Below are positions 11,505-22,676 of a DNA stretch of 64,000 nt, piece after piece. Each line of letters starts with the position of its first letter. Within the stretch, counting starts at the first letter, position 1. This stretch comes from Anastatus disparis (lineage: Eukaryota > Arthropoda > Insecta > Hymenoptera > Eupelmidae): positions 1,676,501 to 1,740,500 of the forward strand of contig JAFFSR010000394.1 in assembly GCA_017163975.1 (NCBI GenBank). The letters run 5' to 3'. The position numbers and the translations under genes were made by a program. The notes under the pieces are model-generated. The model searched no databases. It saw only the letters and a program-made list of their open reading frames with translations, and had not been told where the DNA came from.

Positions 11505-13500
11505 ACTATTGTAAATTTTATCATCTTTACTTAAGAATATTAGCATATGTGCATGCGGTAATCCTCTCTTTTGAAATTTTACTACGTATGAATATGCAAT
11601 ACATTTTCCCAAAATATGTTTTTTTGTAATTTGCTCTATTAATATTTTCAATTTCTGATAAAATACTTCAACAACAATATCTGGTCTATCTATTACTTCT
11701 TCACTTTGTTTTATATTATTTGTGATATCTTCCTATTTTGGATTGCATGTCATAGTAATGAAAAAATCTGGTTTTTCAATTTCTTGTAATTATCTAATGT
11801 CATGGAATTAAGAAAATTTTTATGTAAGGAACGCGGACTTCCTATAAAAGTTGATGGTCATAGAAAACATCTTTGCAATTTTTAAACTATCATTGATTTC
11901 GTTTTTTTTTATTTTTCGAGAAATCTATTACGCCTTGATAAAGTTCTGTTCTTAAAGAATCTTGATTTTTCTTTATAAAATATAATCTTGAATTTTTTAT
12001 TTGAATCCATGAATATAAGTGGATATATAATCATAAGATCTACGTGTTTACTTATACATAGAATTCTTATTGGTTTGTCTGCTTTTGAATAAATAGATAT
12101 GTCTCTTTTAATGGGTAATTTATTTTCTACAAAAACTATTGCTACTTTATTACATTTAGCTTCATCATATCGATGCTTATCAATGTTATCGTTTCGTCTT
12201 ATAAACATTTTAACATCCCTAGGTATATTCTGCGTAAGGATTATTTCTCCTAATCATAGAATCTAATGTATTTAATAATTCGATAAAACAATTTAGATCG
12301 TTTTCTATGCGGCATTTATTTGCTTCTTCATTATCAAATATGTATAATTGTCCATACTTTCTTGATTCATTTTCATTTGCATGTAATGCATATGTATTAT
12401 GGTATGTTTGTCCATAAATACGTATAACTTGAGGACCTTTATTAAATAATTCATCAAATGCTGCACTAAAACTAGCAAATGCTAAGGCTTTATGATATGA
12501 TCATATGCATTTTTTAAAATTATTACTTATCATAGAATTTCCCGTAAGTAATTTCTTGATCTCTTCGAGATATTCTGGGTCTTGTTCTAATGTTATATTT
12601 CCTTGTTTACAACATGATGTAAATTTCTTATTGCTTGACATTTCGAATGCAAAATGTCCAGCACCACACAAATCACAAATTCAAATCACCAATATTATTT
12701 TCCATGATATAATTTTCATTATTATCGGTTAATGTATCTTTAGCTATTTAGTAATAATTTATATCATTTTTATTTTCTTTTGTTTTGAATTTATCTTTGT
12801 TTTTTTTTATAATAATTCTTATTTTTTACTAAAGTAATTAAATTATCATCTTTTTTTTTAATTTTTTTTATAAGATTCATTGAAACGTTTCAAAATTTTT
12901 TGTTTGTTTTTCAATTAATATTGTTTTCTATTTTCTAAAACTTTATCTTTATTATATTTATAATACGATTTGTCATGAATGTGTCTATCATAGTTGTGAT
13001 TTTGTTGATATTTTAAACTCTTATTTTTGTTTGAGGATTCTTAATTTTTTTTTATAAATTTATTTTAGTTAGAAATTTGACTTTTTTGTTGCAATATATT
13101 AATAATTTTTAATGTTTTAATTGCAACTTTTATAATTTTTTTAAAATTTTTATTTCTCTTAAAATCATTTTCAAGTTTCGTAATTACATTAATGTTTTAA
13201 GAATTCATTTGATTTTCATGTTGTGTTATATTTAAATTTTTCAATTTCTCAATCAAAACTTTTGTGAATTTTAATAATTTTTTATCATTAACTTTATTTT
13301 TAAATATCAGAATTGGTTCTTGTTCAATATCATTTTCAGATTCTTCAATGTTATTGTATTTAATTTTTATACAATTACTTATTAAAATTTTTTCTTTAGT
13401 TTGTTTATATTTCCTTTTATTACTGTTTTGGTAAATTTTGTATAGATAAGTTTTTGGTTTATAATTGCCTCTAAACATTTTATGTTATCTAATAAATGTA
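11505..13500 (-). pseudogene. Helitron Rep N-terminal part with HUH motif, broken
   Basis: From about 13480 down: a Lys-rich N-terminal segment (13197-13478), then a Helitron N-domain around 12730-12250 spread over several frames (CCKQGNI, LLTGNS, AFDELF, YGQTYHNTYALHANENESR). Next comes RRNDNIDKHRYDEAKCNKVA with KRDISIYSKAD (11909-12208). Last is the HUH nuclease segment, VVKFQKRGLPHAHMLIFL (about 11520-11600), with the His-x-His pair intact. Rep nicks and joins single-stranded DNA during transposition. Stops and frame shifts occur throughout, and the frame is then cut by the 3.17-kb insertion. Confidence 0.82.
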
Positions 13501-13559
13501 ATTGTTGTAGTGCCAATTGTTGTAACTTTTTTCTTCAAGATATTCAAAATTTATATTTA

Positions 13560-14130
13560 GAAAATTTAATTTTCTCGTTGACAATTCCTCGTGATGAACA
13601 ATTTGCTAATTTTTGGGTATCGTTTTATAATTGATATTAGTATAATTGTTCTTTACCAATAGAAACATGACAATTGAATTTGTTTCATACATAGTTATCG
13701 AATGTCCATGCATTTTTTCGATGTCGAATTCTATTTCACAAGGATACAAATTATTAATGATTGCTGTTGTAAACGCTATTGAAAAAATGCCATAATTAAA
13801 AGGATTAATCTGAAATTGAACTTTTTAGTAAATAGTTTATTGATGTAAATATTTCGTTTATTATTTAATATATTACTATTGAAACTATCATAAACATGAA
13901 TTATATTTTGTGAATAATAGATACAAATCTAATGACCAAAATGCCGATTTCCGGAGAAAAGTATTTGTATTGAATCTTGATTTAATGGAACTGTATCAAT
14001 AGTTTTGGGCCTTCATAAGAATATTATTAGTCGCATTGAAAAATTTGTATGATTATTCAAAATTTGATTAAATTTCCTAACGTGTTTATCATTTAACATA
14101 GTTAATTGTCCAGCATATCCATCTTCACCT
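13560..14130 (-). pseudogene. Ulp1/C48-like cysteine protease remnant next to the Helitron Rep
   Basis: One minus-strand frame reads QDSIQILFSGNRHFGH, a stop, ICIYYSQNIIHVYDSFNS, then (after a frame change near 13800) INPFNYGIFSIAFTTAI. This has the order of Ulp1-like (C48) proteases: a His-Trp block, a YDS block, and a Q-x-N-x-(D/Y)-C-G block followed by Phe-Ala. The Trp after the catalytic His is a TAG stop, and the place of the catalytic Cys is Tyr, so it is inactive. Such proteases cleave ubiquitin-like tags or polyproteins. It lies upstream of and in line with the Rep fragments, so it may be part of the same element; a separate element next to it cannot be excluded. Confidence 0.6.
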
Positions 14131-14605
14131 ATTATAATTAATTTTTCTTCTTTGGTTTAATTCATTCTATGAAAATAATAAATTCAAGTATGCTTCTAAA
14201 TTAAAATTATTTAATATAAGTATTTCAAATACTTCTGAAAAACTATGAAAAATCCTGAAATAAAAATTTTAAATGTTATTTATATAAATAATTGAAAATT
14301 CTAATTGATAATTATTCTTGAAATTTTAATAAATTACCATTTATTAAATACACTAACGTAAAAAAACATTAACATCATAAAAACAAAGTTCAATGTTTAT
14401 CATTAAACATTGTTCATTTGAAGTTTTAAACTTAAGTTTTTCTGTTAGTTTGTTCATTTTTTTGTTCTCATATAAACATTTCTTCTAAAAACCATTTTTT
14501 ATAAAATTTAATATTTATAGAATCAACTAATTATAAAACATCTGACCAAAATCTTTTCTTTGCTGAAATTTCTTTTTCATTTTAATCTATATGAGCTTTA
14601 TTTAC

Positions 14606-14890
14606 CTCGCTCCTAACGTCGCTCGGTTAAATTTTCATATATTATAGTAATATGTATAAACTTTAAAGTCAAAAAATTGCCTTAATTTATAAGTTTTTAT
14701 ATTGCAGTGCTGTTTAGAATTTAGTTTTTATATATTTGAAAAAAAAGGATTGATCAAAGTTCCGATATGCATAAAAATTGTTTAAATATAAATCATATGA
14801 TAATGATAAATTAAAAATTTGTTTTACTCGATTTTATTTAAATTAATAAAAAAATATGATAGGAATTCATTCTTTTTAATCATGTGTTTC
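14606..14890 (-). repeat. Putative Helitron 5'-terminal segment
   Basis: This 285-bp segment starts with the CTCCTAACGTCGCTCGGTT motif (plus strand) and ends AGGAATTCATTCTTTTTAAT plus a CACATGA-type tail. Both ends recur in the same order at 49703-49997. It lies immediately upstream of the Helitron coding remnants on the minus strand. Assigning it to the Helitron terminus is inferred from position and copy number. Confidence 0.5.
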
Positions 14891-15310
14891 AGACAGAGGG
14901 ACGGAGATAAAAATGGAGACGTAGGAACGGAGAAGTAGAGACGAAGACACAGAGACGAAGACGGAGAGACAGAGAGAAGAAGACAGAGAGACGGAAACAG
15001 AGAGACATAGACGGAAAGACGAAAACGAAAAGACGGAGACGAAGAGACATAGACAAAGGGACGGAGAGACGAAAACGGAGAGACAGAGAAACAAAGACGA
15101 AAAAAAGAGTCGTAGGAACAAGGACAGAAAGACGTAGATAGAGGGACGGAGACGGAGACGGAGAGACGAAGTGACGGAGTTGAAGAGAAGGAGACATAAA
15201 AATGGAGATGGAGAGGCAAATGTTCTGTATGTGTACATGTGTATATGTGTATGTTTGTATGTGTTTATGTGTATGTGTGTATGTGTTTATGTGACATGTA
15301 TATGTAAAAA
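14890..15310. repeat. Purine-rich minisatellite followed by TGTA-rich tract
   Basis: From 14890 to about 15218 the plus strand is nearly all purine apart from C in repeating GAGAC/GGAGAC/GAAGAC words. From about 15225 to 15310 it switches to alternating TGTATGTG/TGTTTATG words. The three long minus-strand frames here (Ser/Leu/Arg/Val-rich) are products of the repeat and not genes. Confidence 0.85.
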
Positions 15311-17149
15311 TGTACATGGGAATATATATATACATATACCGCCCATTCTCTGCCAAATCGAAGGACGAAAAATTTCTTTTCGCTAAAAGTTGGTATAATG
15401 GTTCTTTTCCATATTATGGACCACTCAGAATTTTTATAGATCTCTTTAGTATATATTTTCAGAGCTAAAAAGCTTCAAAGTTGGGCTAAAACCATATTTT
15501 TGACATTTTTGACTAATTTCAGGCTCTAATTACTTAGTTGGTTTGCGTTTTAAGAATATATTACTGAGAAACTTTTTTGTTCAGAATATTCTTAATTTTG
15601 AGAAAAAAGTAATTCATAAGTGCGGATGTAGCCATCCGCTGAGCTAAAGTCATTTGAAACATTGAAATACAAATTTTCAAGGTTCCGAACCATGATCCCA
15701 TGTCCAAAAAACTCATCGAAGCATGTAATATATGTATAAATATGGCCTAAAAATTTCAGAGTGGACATCCTTGGCGATCCCTTCAAAAAAATAAAAATGT
15801 CATTATAAATAATGGAAAATGTGATTTTTAGATGAATTTCTTAAGTTTTAAACTTGAAATTATTTCAAAATAATTTGCAAAATGATACTACGCAAGTTGT
15901 ATTAAAATTAGTTAATTCACTTTTTTTTATAGAATTGATCACTTAATTTCAGAATTATCAAATCTGAGTTACTGTAAAGTGAATTAAAAGTTGAAAATAA
16001 ATTTATTGACTTTTTGTGTCTATTTATGAAATTAGCGTATCAATAATAAGTTAAAAAAATCTTATAATTTTTTAAGAAAGTGCGTTTCCATGATTTTAGT
16101 ACACATTTATTGTAATTAAAGTGAAAATAATTTTAAAGATTGTTATGGATGAACGTAGAAGTCATAAATATATTTTATGGCGATTTCGACTTGTACAACC
16201 TTAAAAAATATGGTATATCAAAACATCCAAAACTGACATGAGTTTAATCGTATATCACTGACAATGAGAATGAATTAATTTAATATTAAAATATACCAAT
16301 GTCTGTGACATACTGGTTTTAATTATTTGTTCAAATGACTCCTAAGTTTTTATACATGATTAGATTCAATTATTGCTGTCACATCATTGGATAGATTCAA
16401 ATTAAAATAAAAATCAATTTTCATAAAATGAGAATATTATTTACAATGTGAATATAATAAGCTACTCTAAAAAAATTCAACAAGAATGAGAATCAATCAT
16501 TTTCTAAAACTTAACTTAAGAATATACATCAATAGGTACTTTAATTTCAACAAGACTCGAAAAATAAAATTCAAGTCAGTGTCTATCATCCGCTAAGTCC
16601 ATAAAAGAATATGATCATTTACCTGTTATTCACATTTATATTATTCATCTGTACTGTTATAAAATAAATGCTCACTCACCCCGAATCATACTATTTAGAA
16701 CTTGTAATAAGAAAAAAAGTTATTACAAAGTATCAACTATTATTTCAAATAAAAAGCATAAAATAAAAATTAAATTTAAATGTTATAATAATTTTTTTAT
16801 AATAATATTATTTAAAAAAAGTTTTTTCATCTTAGATATATAAAATACAAAACTTTGGTCCATGAATAATTTTAAATAATCTCATAAAATGATTGAAATT
16901 CTTTCCTTTATTCGCACACTTGATTTTGGTGGTCACTGCAAGCTGTCTCAGCCAATTTTCAACGAATTGACTTCAAAATTTCCAGAGATCTTTAATTTAT
17001 ATATATTTACAAAATAACACTTTTATTTGAAAGAAAAAGAAAAAGAATTTAAAAGTTTGTTAAACAATCGGTTAAAAATTAACTGAGAAAGCTTACGACA
17101 ACCACCAAATTGAAAAAATCACATTTTTGACTAATCAAAAGGATTTAAA
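15311..17149. other. No gene seen
   Basis: A+T-rich sequence with stops in all frames, no TIR pair and no protein similarity recognised. The frame at 15592-15786 has no family features. Confidence 0.5.
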
Positions 17150-17885
17150 GCATTGGATGAGATATTTTAAAATTATTCATAGACTTTGTAAATAAATTTA
17201 GATTATTCTGTCTATTATAATATCAATACAGATCCATGTAATGTAGGTTGTATTGTAATTTCACTTTAAAGAAGTTGCTGGCAAGTTTCATTTTTGGTCT
17301 AGCGACAACTAAAATATTGAATAATATACATGTTAGACTATTCTTTTTAAAATTATGACACTCAAAGTTCTAAAATTTTGCAAATAATTTTAAAATGTCC
17401 TACTGTTACATAATGTCAATGCAAATCAATGTAATCTAGGTTGTATAATAAAACATAATATTGAATTCTATAGTTTGAAAAGAAGTGGTCTGGTAAGTAT
17501 CATATGAGAGGACTCATCATGGACTAAATTAAATATAAAACCGCTTACCAACTTGTTTAAGTAAAATAACAGTAAAAATAAATTAAATTTATAAGCATTG
17601 ATACCATGTTGGAGGAAGATATTCTAAAGCAATATACAAAGTATCATAACTTTAAGTACTATAGTTAAAAAAAAAAGCTTAAGAAGTACCCCATGAAACA
17701 TTTCATTTGACATAGACTAAAAATAAAACTGGCAATCAAGCTTTTTAAAGTGATATTATGATTTCATTTATACTTATTCATTTTTGAAATTATAGTATTT
17801 TCAATCATAAAACTTTGTAAATAACTTTAGAATGTTCTGCCTAGCATAATATCAATATAAATCCATATACTGTGGATTGTATTGT
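17150..17885. repeat. Degenerate tandem array (left part)
   Basis: Units of roughly 280-330 bp share ordered landmarks: TTCTGYCTA, ATAATATCAAT, ATCCATRTA, GTATTGTAATTTCACT, CATTTTTGGT and CTCAAAGTTCTAAAATTTTG. About two and a half units precede the LTR element, and the last unit resumes at 24339. The array is interrupted at 17885/24339 by the retrotransposon. Confidence 0.7.
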
Positions 17886-18692
17886 TGTAACATAGCAGAT
17901 TGGCCATATTACTTTTATGTATATTTGTGGCGCATATAGCCGACAGAAGAGAGCATCTAACTACGGGCAAGACGGAAAGCAGACCACGCGAGTCAAATAG
18001 TTAAAACTATAACCCAAAATCGTTGGCACACACGTGCGAATTTATAAAGCACGTATAATGTGCACTGATATAGCTAGCGAGCAGCTTGACTCGAGTAGCT
18101 GAGCTTGGGTCCATTAAGGATCGTTTGTCTCTCTCTTGCGGCGCGCGCAGCGTACAGCAAGAGAAACGAAGCCGAGCAGAGGCAAGAAGGAATACCATTA
18201 TTATTCCTTCTGTCACCGGCGTCCGATAACGAGCGTTTCGACTTGCGATATTGCGTAATACTTTTCTGGTTGTGGTTACAATTATCGTAGTCAGTGTGAG
18301 CGAAAATAGATAGATTTACTATTCTATTTCTTTTATTGTGAATTAAAATAATATCACGATTGCTAATTAAAATAATATAACTTATTGCTTTATTTGTGCT
18401 ACGTGTGTGCCGGGCGATTGCGTGCGCGTTCTATTGCATATATTCTCTTCGTGCTTTTCTAATTCTTTTATTTTTTGTGTGTCTATTGCTCGTGTCCCTT
18501 TTAGCTTACGTTTTTGTAATATTTGCTCTTCGTCGTGCCAATAATTATTTAATTAGAGCAAGCGGCGTCGCGTACGCTATACGCGGCTGGCGTCCATTTT
18601 GAGCGAGCGTACGATTACTGTACAAATTTCTTAAATAAAGTTTCTCTTTTTTTTGTTGTTACTTACTTAATTACAGCTTATATATTTTTATA

Positions 18693-19639
18693 GCACTGCG
18701 TGAGCTAAATTCGCGTTTTCTACACCATTTAGCGGGAGCTAAATACAACTTTTTTGAACTGTGTAAAAAAGTACTACCGTCAGAAATTTCGCACTTTATT
18801 ATACTGTTCAAAAAAGTAATATCGAAATCACGCATCACAATCACTCTTTGTATATATATTAATACGTAGAAATGTCTTTTCACACATGATAATACGTAGA
18901 AAATCAATCAAAAAATATAAATACTTTAATAAAGAATTGAAAACATCAAGAAAATCAAAACTATAGTTTATAAATTACTGTTGTGCCGTGAGTTGTCGAA
19001 ACAAAACATCTGTGAGCGGCGCGCATGCGTGTACAGTGTGTATGGCCTAAGAATGAGAAAGAAAGAGATAGCTGTACGAACAATAAACTAGATGCTTTGC
19101 TTTGTCTGACCTGTGTATACATAAATCTAAATAATCGGCAAGTTCTCTTTTTATCATATTGTATTTAATTAATAAAATATCACTGACATCAAATACTTAT
19201 TTGATATAATTTCTCAATCTAAGAATATTTTTGATATCGTTTTTGCTTTTTTTTGTTTGCGATAGGTCTATCATTGATAATAAATAGTTTTACTTTTTTT
19301 CGATTTATCATTCGTGGTGTGCATAGTTTTGCTGATATATAGAATTCGTTTTTATTTACGAATTATCATTCGTGGTGTGCATAGTTTTGCTGATATATAG
19401 AATTCGTTTTTATTTACGAATTATCATTCGTGGTGTGTATAGTTTTTGATAATATTGATTTTCTGGGGTGTTAATTACGTGTGGCGAATTTATCTCACAC
19501 GTGCTATAAAATAATATACGATACGTGTGCTCGAAGTGGTCCTCTTACACGACGTGCATAGCACCTTCGCTGCGCTCGGGCGCTAACTGCACGCCGTGTA
19601 AAAAAGGACCACTTAGAGCACGTGTATCGTAATGTACTA
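18693..19639. mobile_element. Extra segment in the left LTR, bounded by TTATA
   Basis: The right LTR reads straight through TTTTTATAAATTTAG, while the left LTR has 947 bp between two TTATA copies (18688-18692 and 19640-19644). This is either an insertion with a 5-bp target duplication or ancestral sequence lost from the right LTR through TTATA microhomology. Its ends are not inverted repeats of each other. It contains a 58-bp tandem repeat and a strong hairpin. Confidence 0.55.
19306..19445. repeat. 58-bp tandem repeat, about 2.4 copies
   Basis: TATCATTCGTGGTGTG recurs at about 19306, 19364 and 19422. The first two spacers are near identical (CATAGTTTTGCTGATATATA and onward). Confidence 0.85.
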
Positions 19640-19644
19640 TTATA
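19505..19644. repeat. Palindromic MITE-like hairpin
   Basis: The left arm from about 19510 (ATACGATACGTGTGCTC, GTGGTCC, TTACACG) is mirrored by the right arm to about 19638 (CGTGTAA, GGACCAC, GAGCACGTGTATCGTA). The arms are about 55 bp, with a G+C-rich centre (CTTCGCTGCGCTCGGGCG). It has no coding potential. Confidence 0.75.
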
Positions 19645-19739
19645 AATTTAGTGCAACCTCCTGATCCCCAGGGTTGTCACAACTGACGCAACCAACGTGG
19701 GGCCGACAGAAATTTCGGTGAAATTTTTGTTTAAAATCA

Positions 19740-20030
19740 CGGGATTAAAAATACTAGAAAAATCTTTTGTGCTTAAAAATAATACAAAAAAAAAATGTGC
19801 GAAAAACTGTGATAAAACTTAAAACCAGAAAAATTTGTGCGTAAAATTAATAGAAAAAATTTGTGCTTTAAAATAATAGAAAAATCTGTGCTTAAAAATT
19901 TAAAAAAAAAAAGAAAAAAAAACTGCGTAAAATAGGGGAAAAACTGTGTTTGAAATAAAAGAAAAAGAAACTGTGCTGTGAAAAAGAAAAAAAAACTGTG
20001 CTTTAAGTGAAAGACAATTGGCTATGCCAG
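19740..20030. repeat. Degenerate short repeats in the retrotransposon leader
   Basis: The words AAAAACTGTG, TTTGTGCTTAAAA and TAATAGAAAAA recur at about 25-35-bp steps. A primer-binding site should lie just left of this, near 19682-19705 (ACTGACGCAACCAACGTGGG). Its match to a tRNA 3' end is imperfect and I do not name the tRNA. Confidence 0.55.
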
Positions 20031-20981
20031 TGAAAAGAACATTTTTCTACTCATGCGTTTCCGCTTCGCCACGTGGTCGCCATTACGAATGACGCACACA
20101 CGACGAGGCTGAAAGGAGGCGCTCTGGCGGCCATTTTTGTTCTTGGCGTCGCTTGGTATGAGGTAACCGCGACATTTTATTTTGCAGCAACATTTTTTTC
20201 ATAAGAGCGTGCAGTAAGCAAAGAAATAAGATATTTTGTTTTTCATTTTTTTTTGTTTTGTGATAGACTTTATCTTGCAAATTTTTTTGTATATACATAG
20301 AGAATTATTCTTAATTTGAGCGCGAGCCTTAAGCTATATAAATTATTTAATAATTGCACTGCATTTAAATACACATACACATAAGTATATTTCGATACAC
20401 ATACATATATATCATTGCATTGTTGCTTGTATTTGTCTTTACTTGCGTTTCCCTAAAGCTCATTTCCCTCTAGCTTCATCATCTTTTAGCACTACGTGTC
20501 TTAAAACTCCATATTAAGCAAAGCTGTTTTTTTTGTATATATAATATAATTGAATATCTCAAGTGTGCTGAGCAATTTATATTCCGATTTGTGCTTACGC
20601 GGAATATATCACTATCGGGTGCTACCTTAGCGCGGTACACAGTAGCTTACGCATAATTTTCTTTTACTTTAGCGTGCATCTGGCTTCATAAAAATTTCAA
20701 TTCTTAGCTTTTGAGTATTACGGGCGTGCTATATAAAATTGATCAACTATTAGACAATTCTATTTATTGTAGTATCTCTAATATAACTTAGCTTTGTTTT
20801 GTTTTACTTTTCAAAAATCATAAAGCATTTGATAATTTTCTTTTCTTTTATTGCAAGCCAGAGCTATTGTGTAGTATATTCTTATTCGAACCTCCTAAGA
20901 TAGGAGCTCATCATAGCATTAATTACTAGTAAAAATTTTTTTTTCGTGCGTACCCTTGTGTAGTGTAACTTTATTGTAAAT

Positions 20982-22442
20982 ATGATAAGTCAACAGTTAA
21001 ATATAGAGCCCCTATGGATTTCTGAGCATATATGTAGGAATGATATTTTTAAATCAGCAAACGAAATTGCGCAAATAGCAGACCGACTATCTGCAAAGCA
21101 GCTCATTAGATACGGCGAGCGAGGAGTGAGCATGGCCTTAAGTATTCCAAGGTTTAAAGAACAAGTTTTACGATACGAGCTTAGACGACATCTCGGCGAA
21201 AGAGCCGCCGCGTGCAAAATAATAATAGATGAGGTGACATATGATTCACGGCTAGAATTTATTAACCTCCCAACAGAGCAAAGTGCGTGCTATCTATTCG
21301 CTTATCCCTCGAATAGCTTAGAAAATCCTATTCCTCCTCGCAATAGCAGCGCAATTATCAACTCACCGACCACGAGTACCACGACTACATGTCCTTCTTT
21401 TAGTACAGCGAGCATACCTCATCCTGTGAGAGCAACAAATACCCTTCCTACTAATACGGCAACGACGTACCATGGAGGACGTGGTAGCGCACCAACTCCT
21501 TATTTTTATCCATACTCGTATTTACCTCCTTATCCTAGTCCATGGAGTCACGTCCCGTATATTGCAGCACCTTCTAGATATCTGCCCGTCTCACAACCTT
21601 TAAATCCTATGAATCAACCCCCTGCACCAGAGTATACAAGTTATGCTAATAATTTCAGAGAACTGCAATGGTTAAACCAGCAAGAAGAGACTTGCAGAGC
21701 CCAGAACAACGCATGCCGACCCCCTCCAGCTCCGGATGAATTCTTATTCTCCACTACAGCTTGCACTGGTATAAAGTCGTCTAACGGGAATGAGACAGAT
21801 TTTATTTCACCTCTTAAACTTAAAGATGCTCCGATGCATTCATACCCAATGCCAGTGTTAGCATCAATTACTAGCAATCACCCTGTAACCCCTTTAGCTA
21901 AGACGTCAAATAAGAGCGAGCGCGTACAGAAGGAAAATCGTCGCCCCAAACGAAGAGCAAAGAGTAAAACTCGAATAACGAGCCGAGCAAATAAAGAAGA
22001 TCCAAAGACGAACCCAACGCCAATTAGGAAAAACTTTTGGCGAAAGCACGTAGAGCCGTGCTTCAGGTGTGGTAGCTTAGGACACTGGCTGCGAGAATGT
22101 TCTCAGCCTATAAAATGCTATAACTGTGGAAAAATCAACGTCCGCATCTACGACTGCACCCAGTGTCAACCGAGCGAGCGAGCAGAGCAGAGCAAGGGCG
22201 AACGAGCAGAGCCAAACCAGAGCGATCGAGCAGGGCAGAGCAAGAGCGCTCGAGCACAGCAAAGTAAGAGCCTGCGAGCAAAGCAAACTAAAAGCAAGCT
22301 TGCAGAGCAGAGCAAGAGCGAGCAAGCAGAGCAGAGCAAGTGCGAAGCAGAGCACAACAATAGCGAGCGTGCAGAGCATTCACAGAGCAAGCGAGCAGAG
22401 CCAAATCAGAGTATGCGAGCAGAGCACGTAAAAAACGAGTGA
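20982..22442 (+). CDS. Gag-like protein with CCHC zinc knuckle and repetitive C-terminal tail
   Basis: This is the longest intact frame in the window (486 aa) and starts at an ATG after a 1.3-kb leader. The N-terminal 110 residues are predicted mostly helical by composition. Residues about 120-330 are Pro/Ser/Thr/Tyr-rich. A basic stretch (KRRAKSKTRITSR) leads to a perfect CX2CX4HX4C knuckle near residue 360 (CFRCGSLGHWLREC). A second knuckle near residue 379 has Val in place of His. The tail is a run of Arg-Ala-Glu/Gln-Ser-Lys repeats encoded by a minisatellite. Gag packages element RNA into particles; zinc knuckles bind nucleic acid. The stop at 22440 lies inside the minisatellite, and the +1 frame stays open from there to about 22676, so the original protein was probably about 78 residues longer and lost its end to a small indel. 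Confidence 0.85.
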   Translation: MISQQLNIEPLWISEHICRNDIFKSANEIAQIADRLSAKQLIRYGERGVSMALSIPRFKEQVLRYELRRHLGERAAACKIIIDEVTYDSRLEFINLPTEQSACYLFAYPSNSLENPIPPRNSSAIINSPTTSTTTTCPSFSTASIPHPVRATNTLPTNTATTYHGGRGSAPTPYFYPYSYLPPYPSPWSHVPYIAAPSRYLPVSQPLNPMNQPPAPEYTSYANNFRELQWLNQQEETCRAQNNACRPPPAPDEFLFSTTACTGIKSSNGNETDFISPLKLKDAPMHSYPMPVLASITSNHPVTPLAKTSNKSERVQKENRRPKRRAKSKTRITSRANKEDPKTNPTPIRKNFWRKHVEPCFRCGSLGHWLRECSQPIKCYNCGKINVRIYDCTQCQPSERAEQSKGERAEPNQSDRAGQSKSARAQQSKSLRAKQTKSKLAEQSKSEQAEQSKCEAEHNNSERAEHSQSKRAEPNQSMRAEHVKNE

Positions 22443-22555
22443 GCAGAGAAGAGCAAGAGCAAGCAAGCAGAGCTAAACCAGAGCATACGAGCAGAGCCAA
22501 ATGAGAGCATGCGAGCAGAGCATAGCAAGAGCGAGCGAGCAGAGCACAACTACTA
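22150..22555 (+). repeat. Minisatellite inside gag
   Basis: Imperfect units of about 24-30 bp built on GAGCAGAGCAAGAGCGAGC continue across the gag stop. They create long open frames on all strands (for example 22077-22379 minus and 22126-22431 plus), which are by-products. Repeat slippage explains the frame break at the gag end. Confidence 0.9.
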
Positions 22556-22676
22556 TCTCCCAAATTTTAGCTATGCAGAGTATATCTCTGCTACATTGCG
22601 CGAAAAAGCAACCCATCGACCTGAGCCCTCAATTCAGCAAAACCCTTTTATACCATCATTAATATGCCTATATTAA

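Larger units (their letters stand above)
6490..14890 (-). mobile_element. Degenerate Helitron, minus strand, split by an insertion
   Basis: On the minus strand the pieces appear in Helitron order. From high to low coordinate they are a terminal-repeat-like segment (14606-14890), a Ulp1-like protease remnant, the Rep N-terminal region and HUH motif, then the rest of Rep and a Pif1-type helicase with Walker A and B motifs. Helitrons move by rolling-circle transposition using a fused HUH nuclease and helicase. The reading frame is broken many times, so this copy cannot be active. A separate 3.17-kb insertion (8334-11504) interrupts it. The 5' end near 14889 is inferred from a second copy of the same terminal segment at 49703-49997. 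The 3' end is not resolved. Confidence 0.85.
17886..19681 (+). repeat. Left LTR, carrying an extra 947-bp segment
   Basis: Bases 17886-18692 and 19640-19681 align with the right LTR. AATAAA (about 18634) is a candidate polyadenylation signal and TTTATAAAGC (about 18040) a TATA-like site. The segment 18693-19639 has no counterpart in the right LTR. A 68-codon hydrophobic frame (18396-18602) is conserved in the other LTR (24006-24212), but this follows from LTR identity and is not evidence of a gene. Confidence 0.85.

Noticed and set aside
14824..15356. Three overlapping long minus-strand frames rich in Ser, Leu, Val and Arg
   Set aside because: They are readings of the GAGAC minisatellite in all three frames and show no domain.
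22077..22563. Long frames on both strands across the gag tail
   Set aside because: Shadows of the GAGCAGAGCAAG minisatellite.
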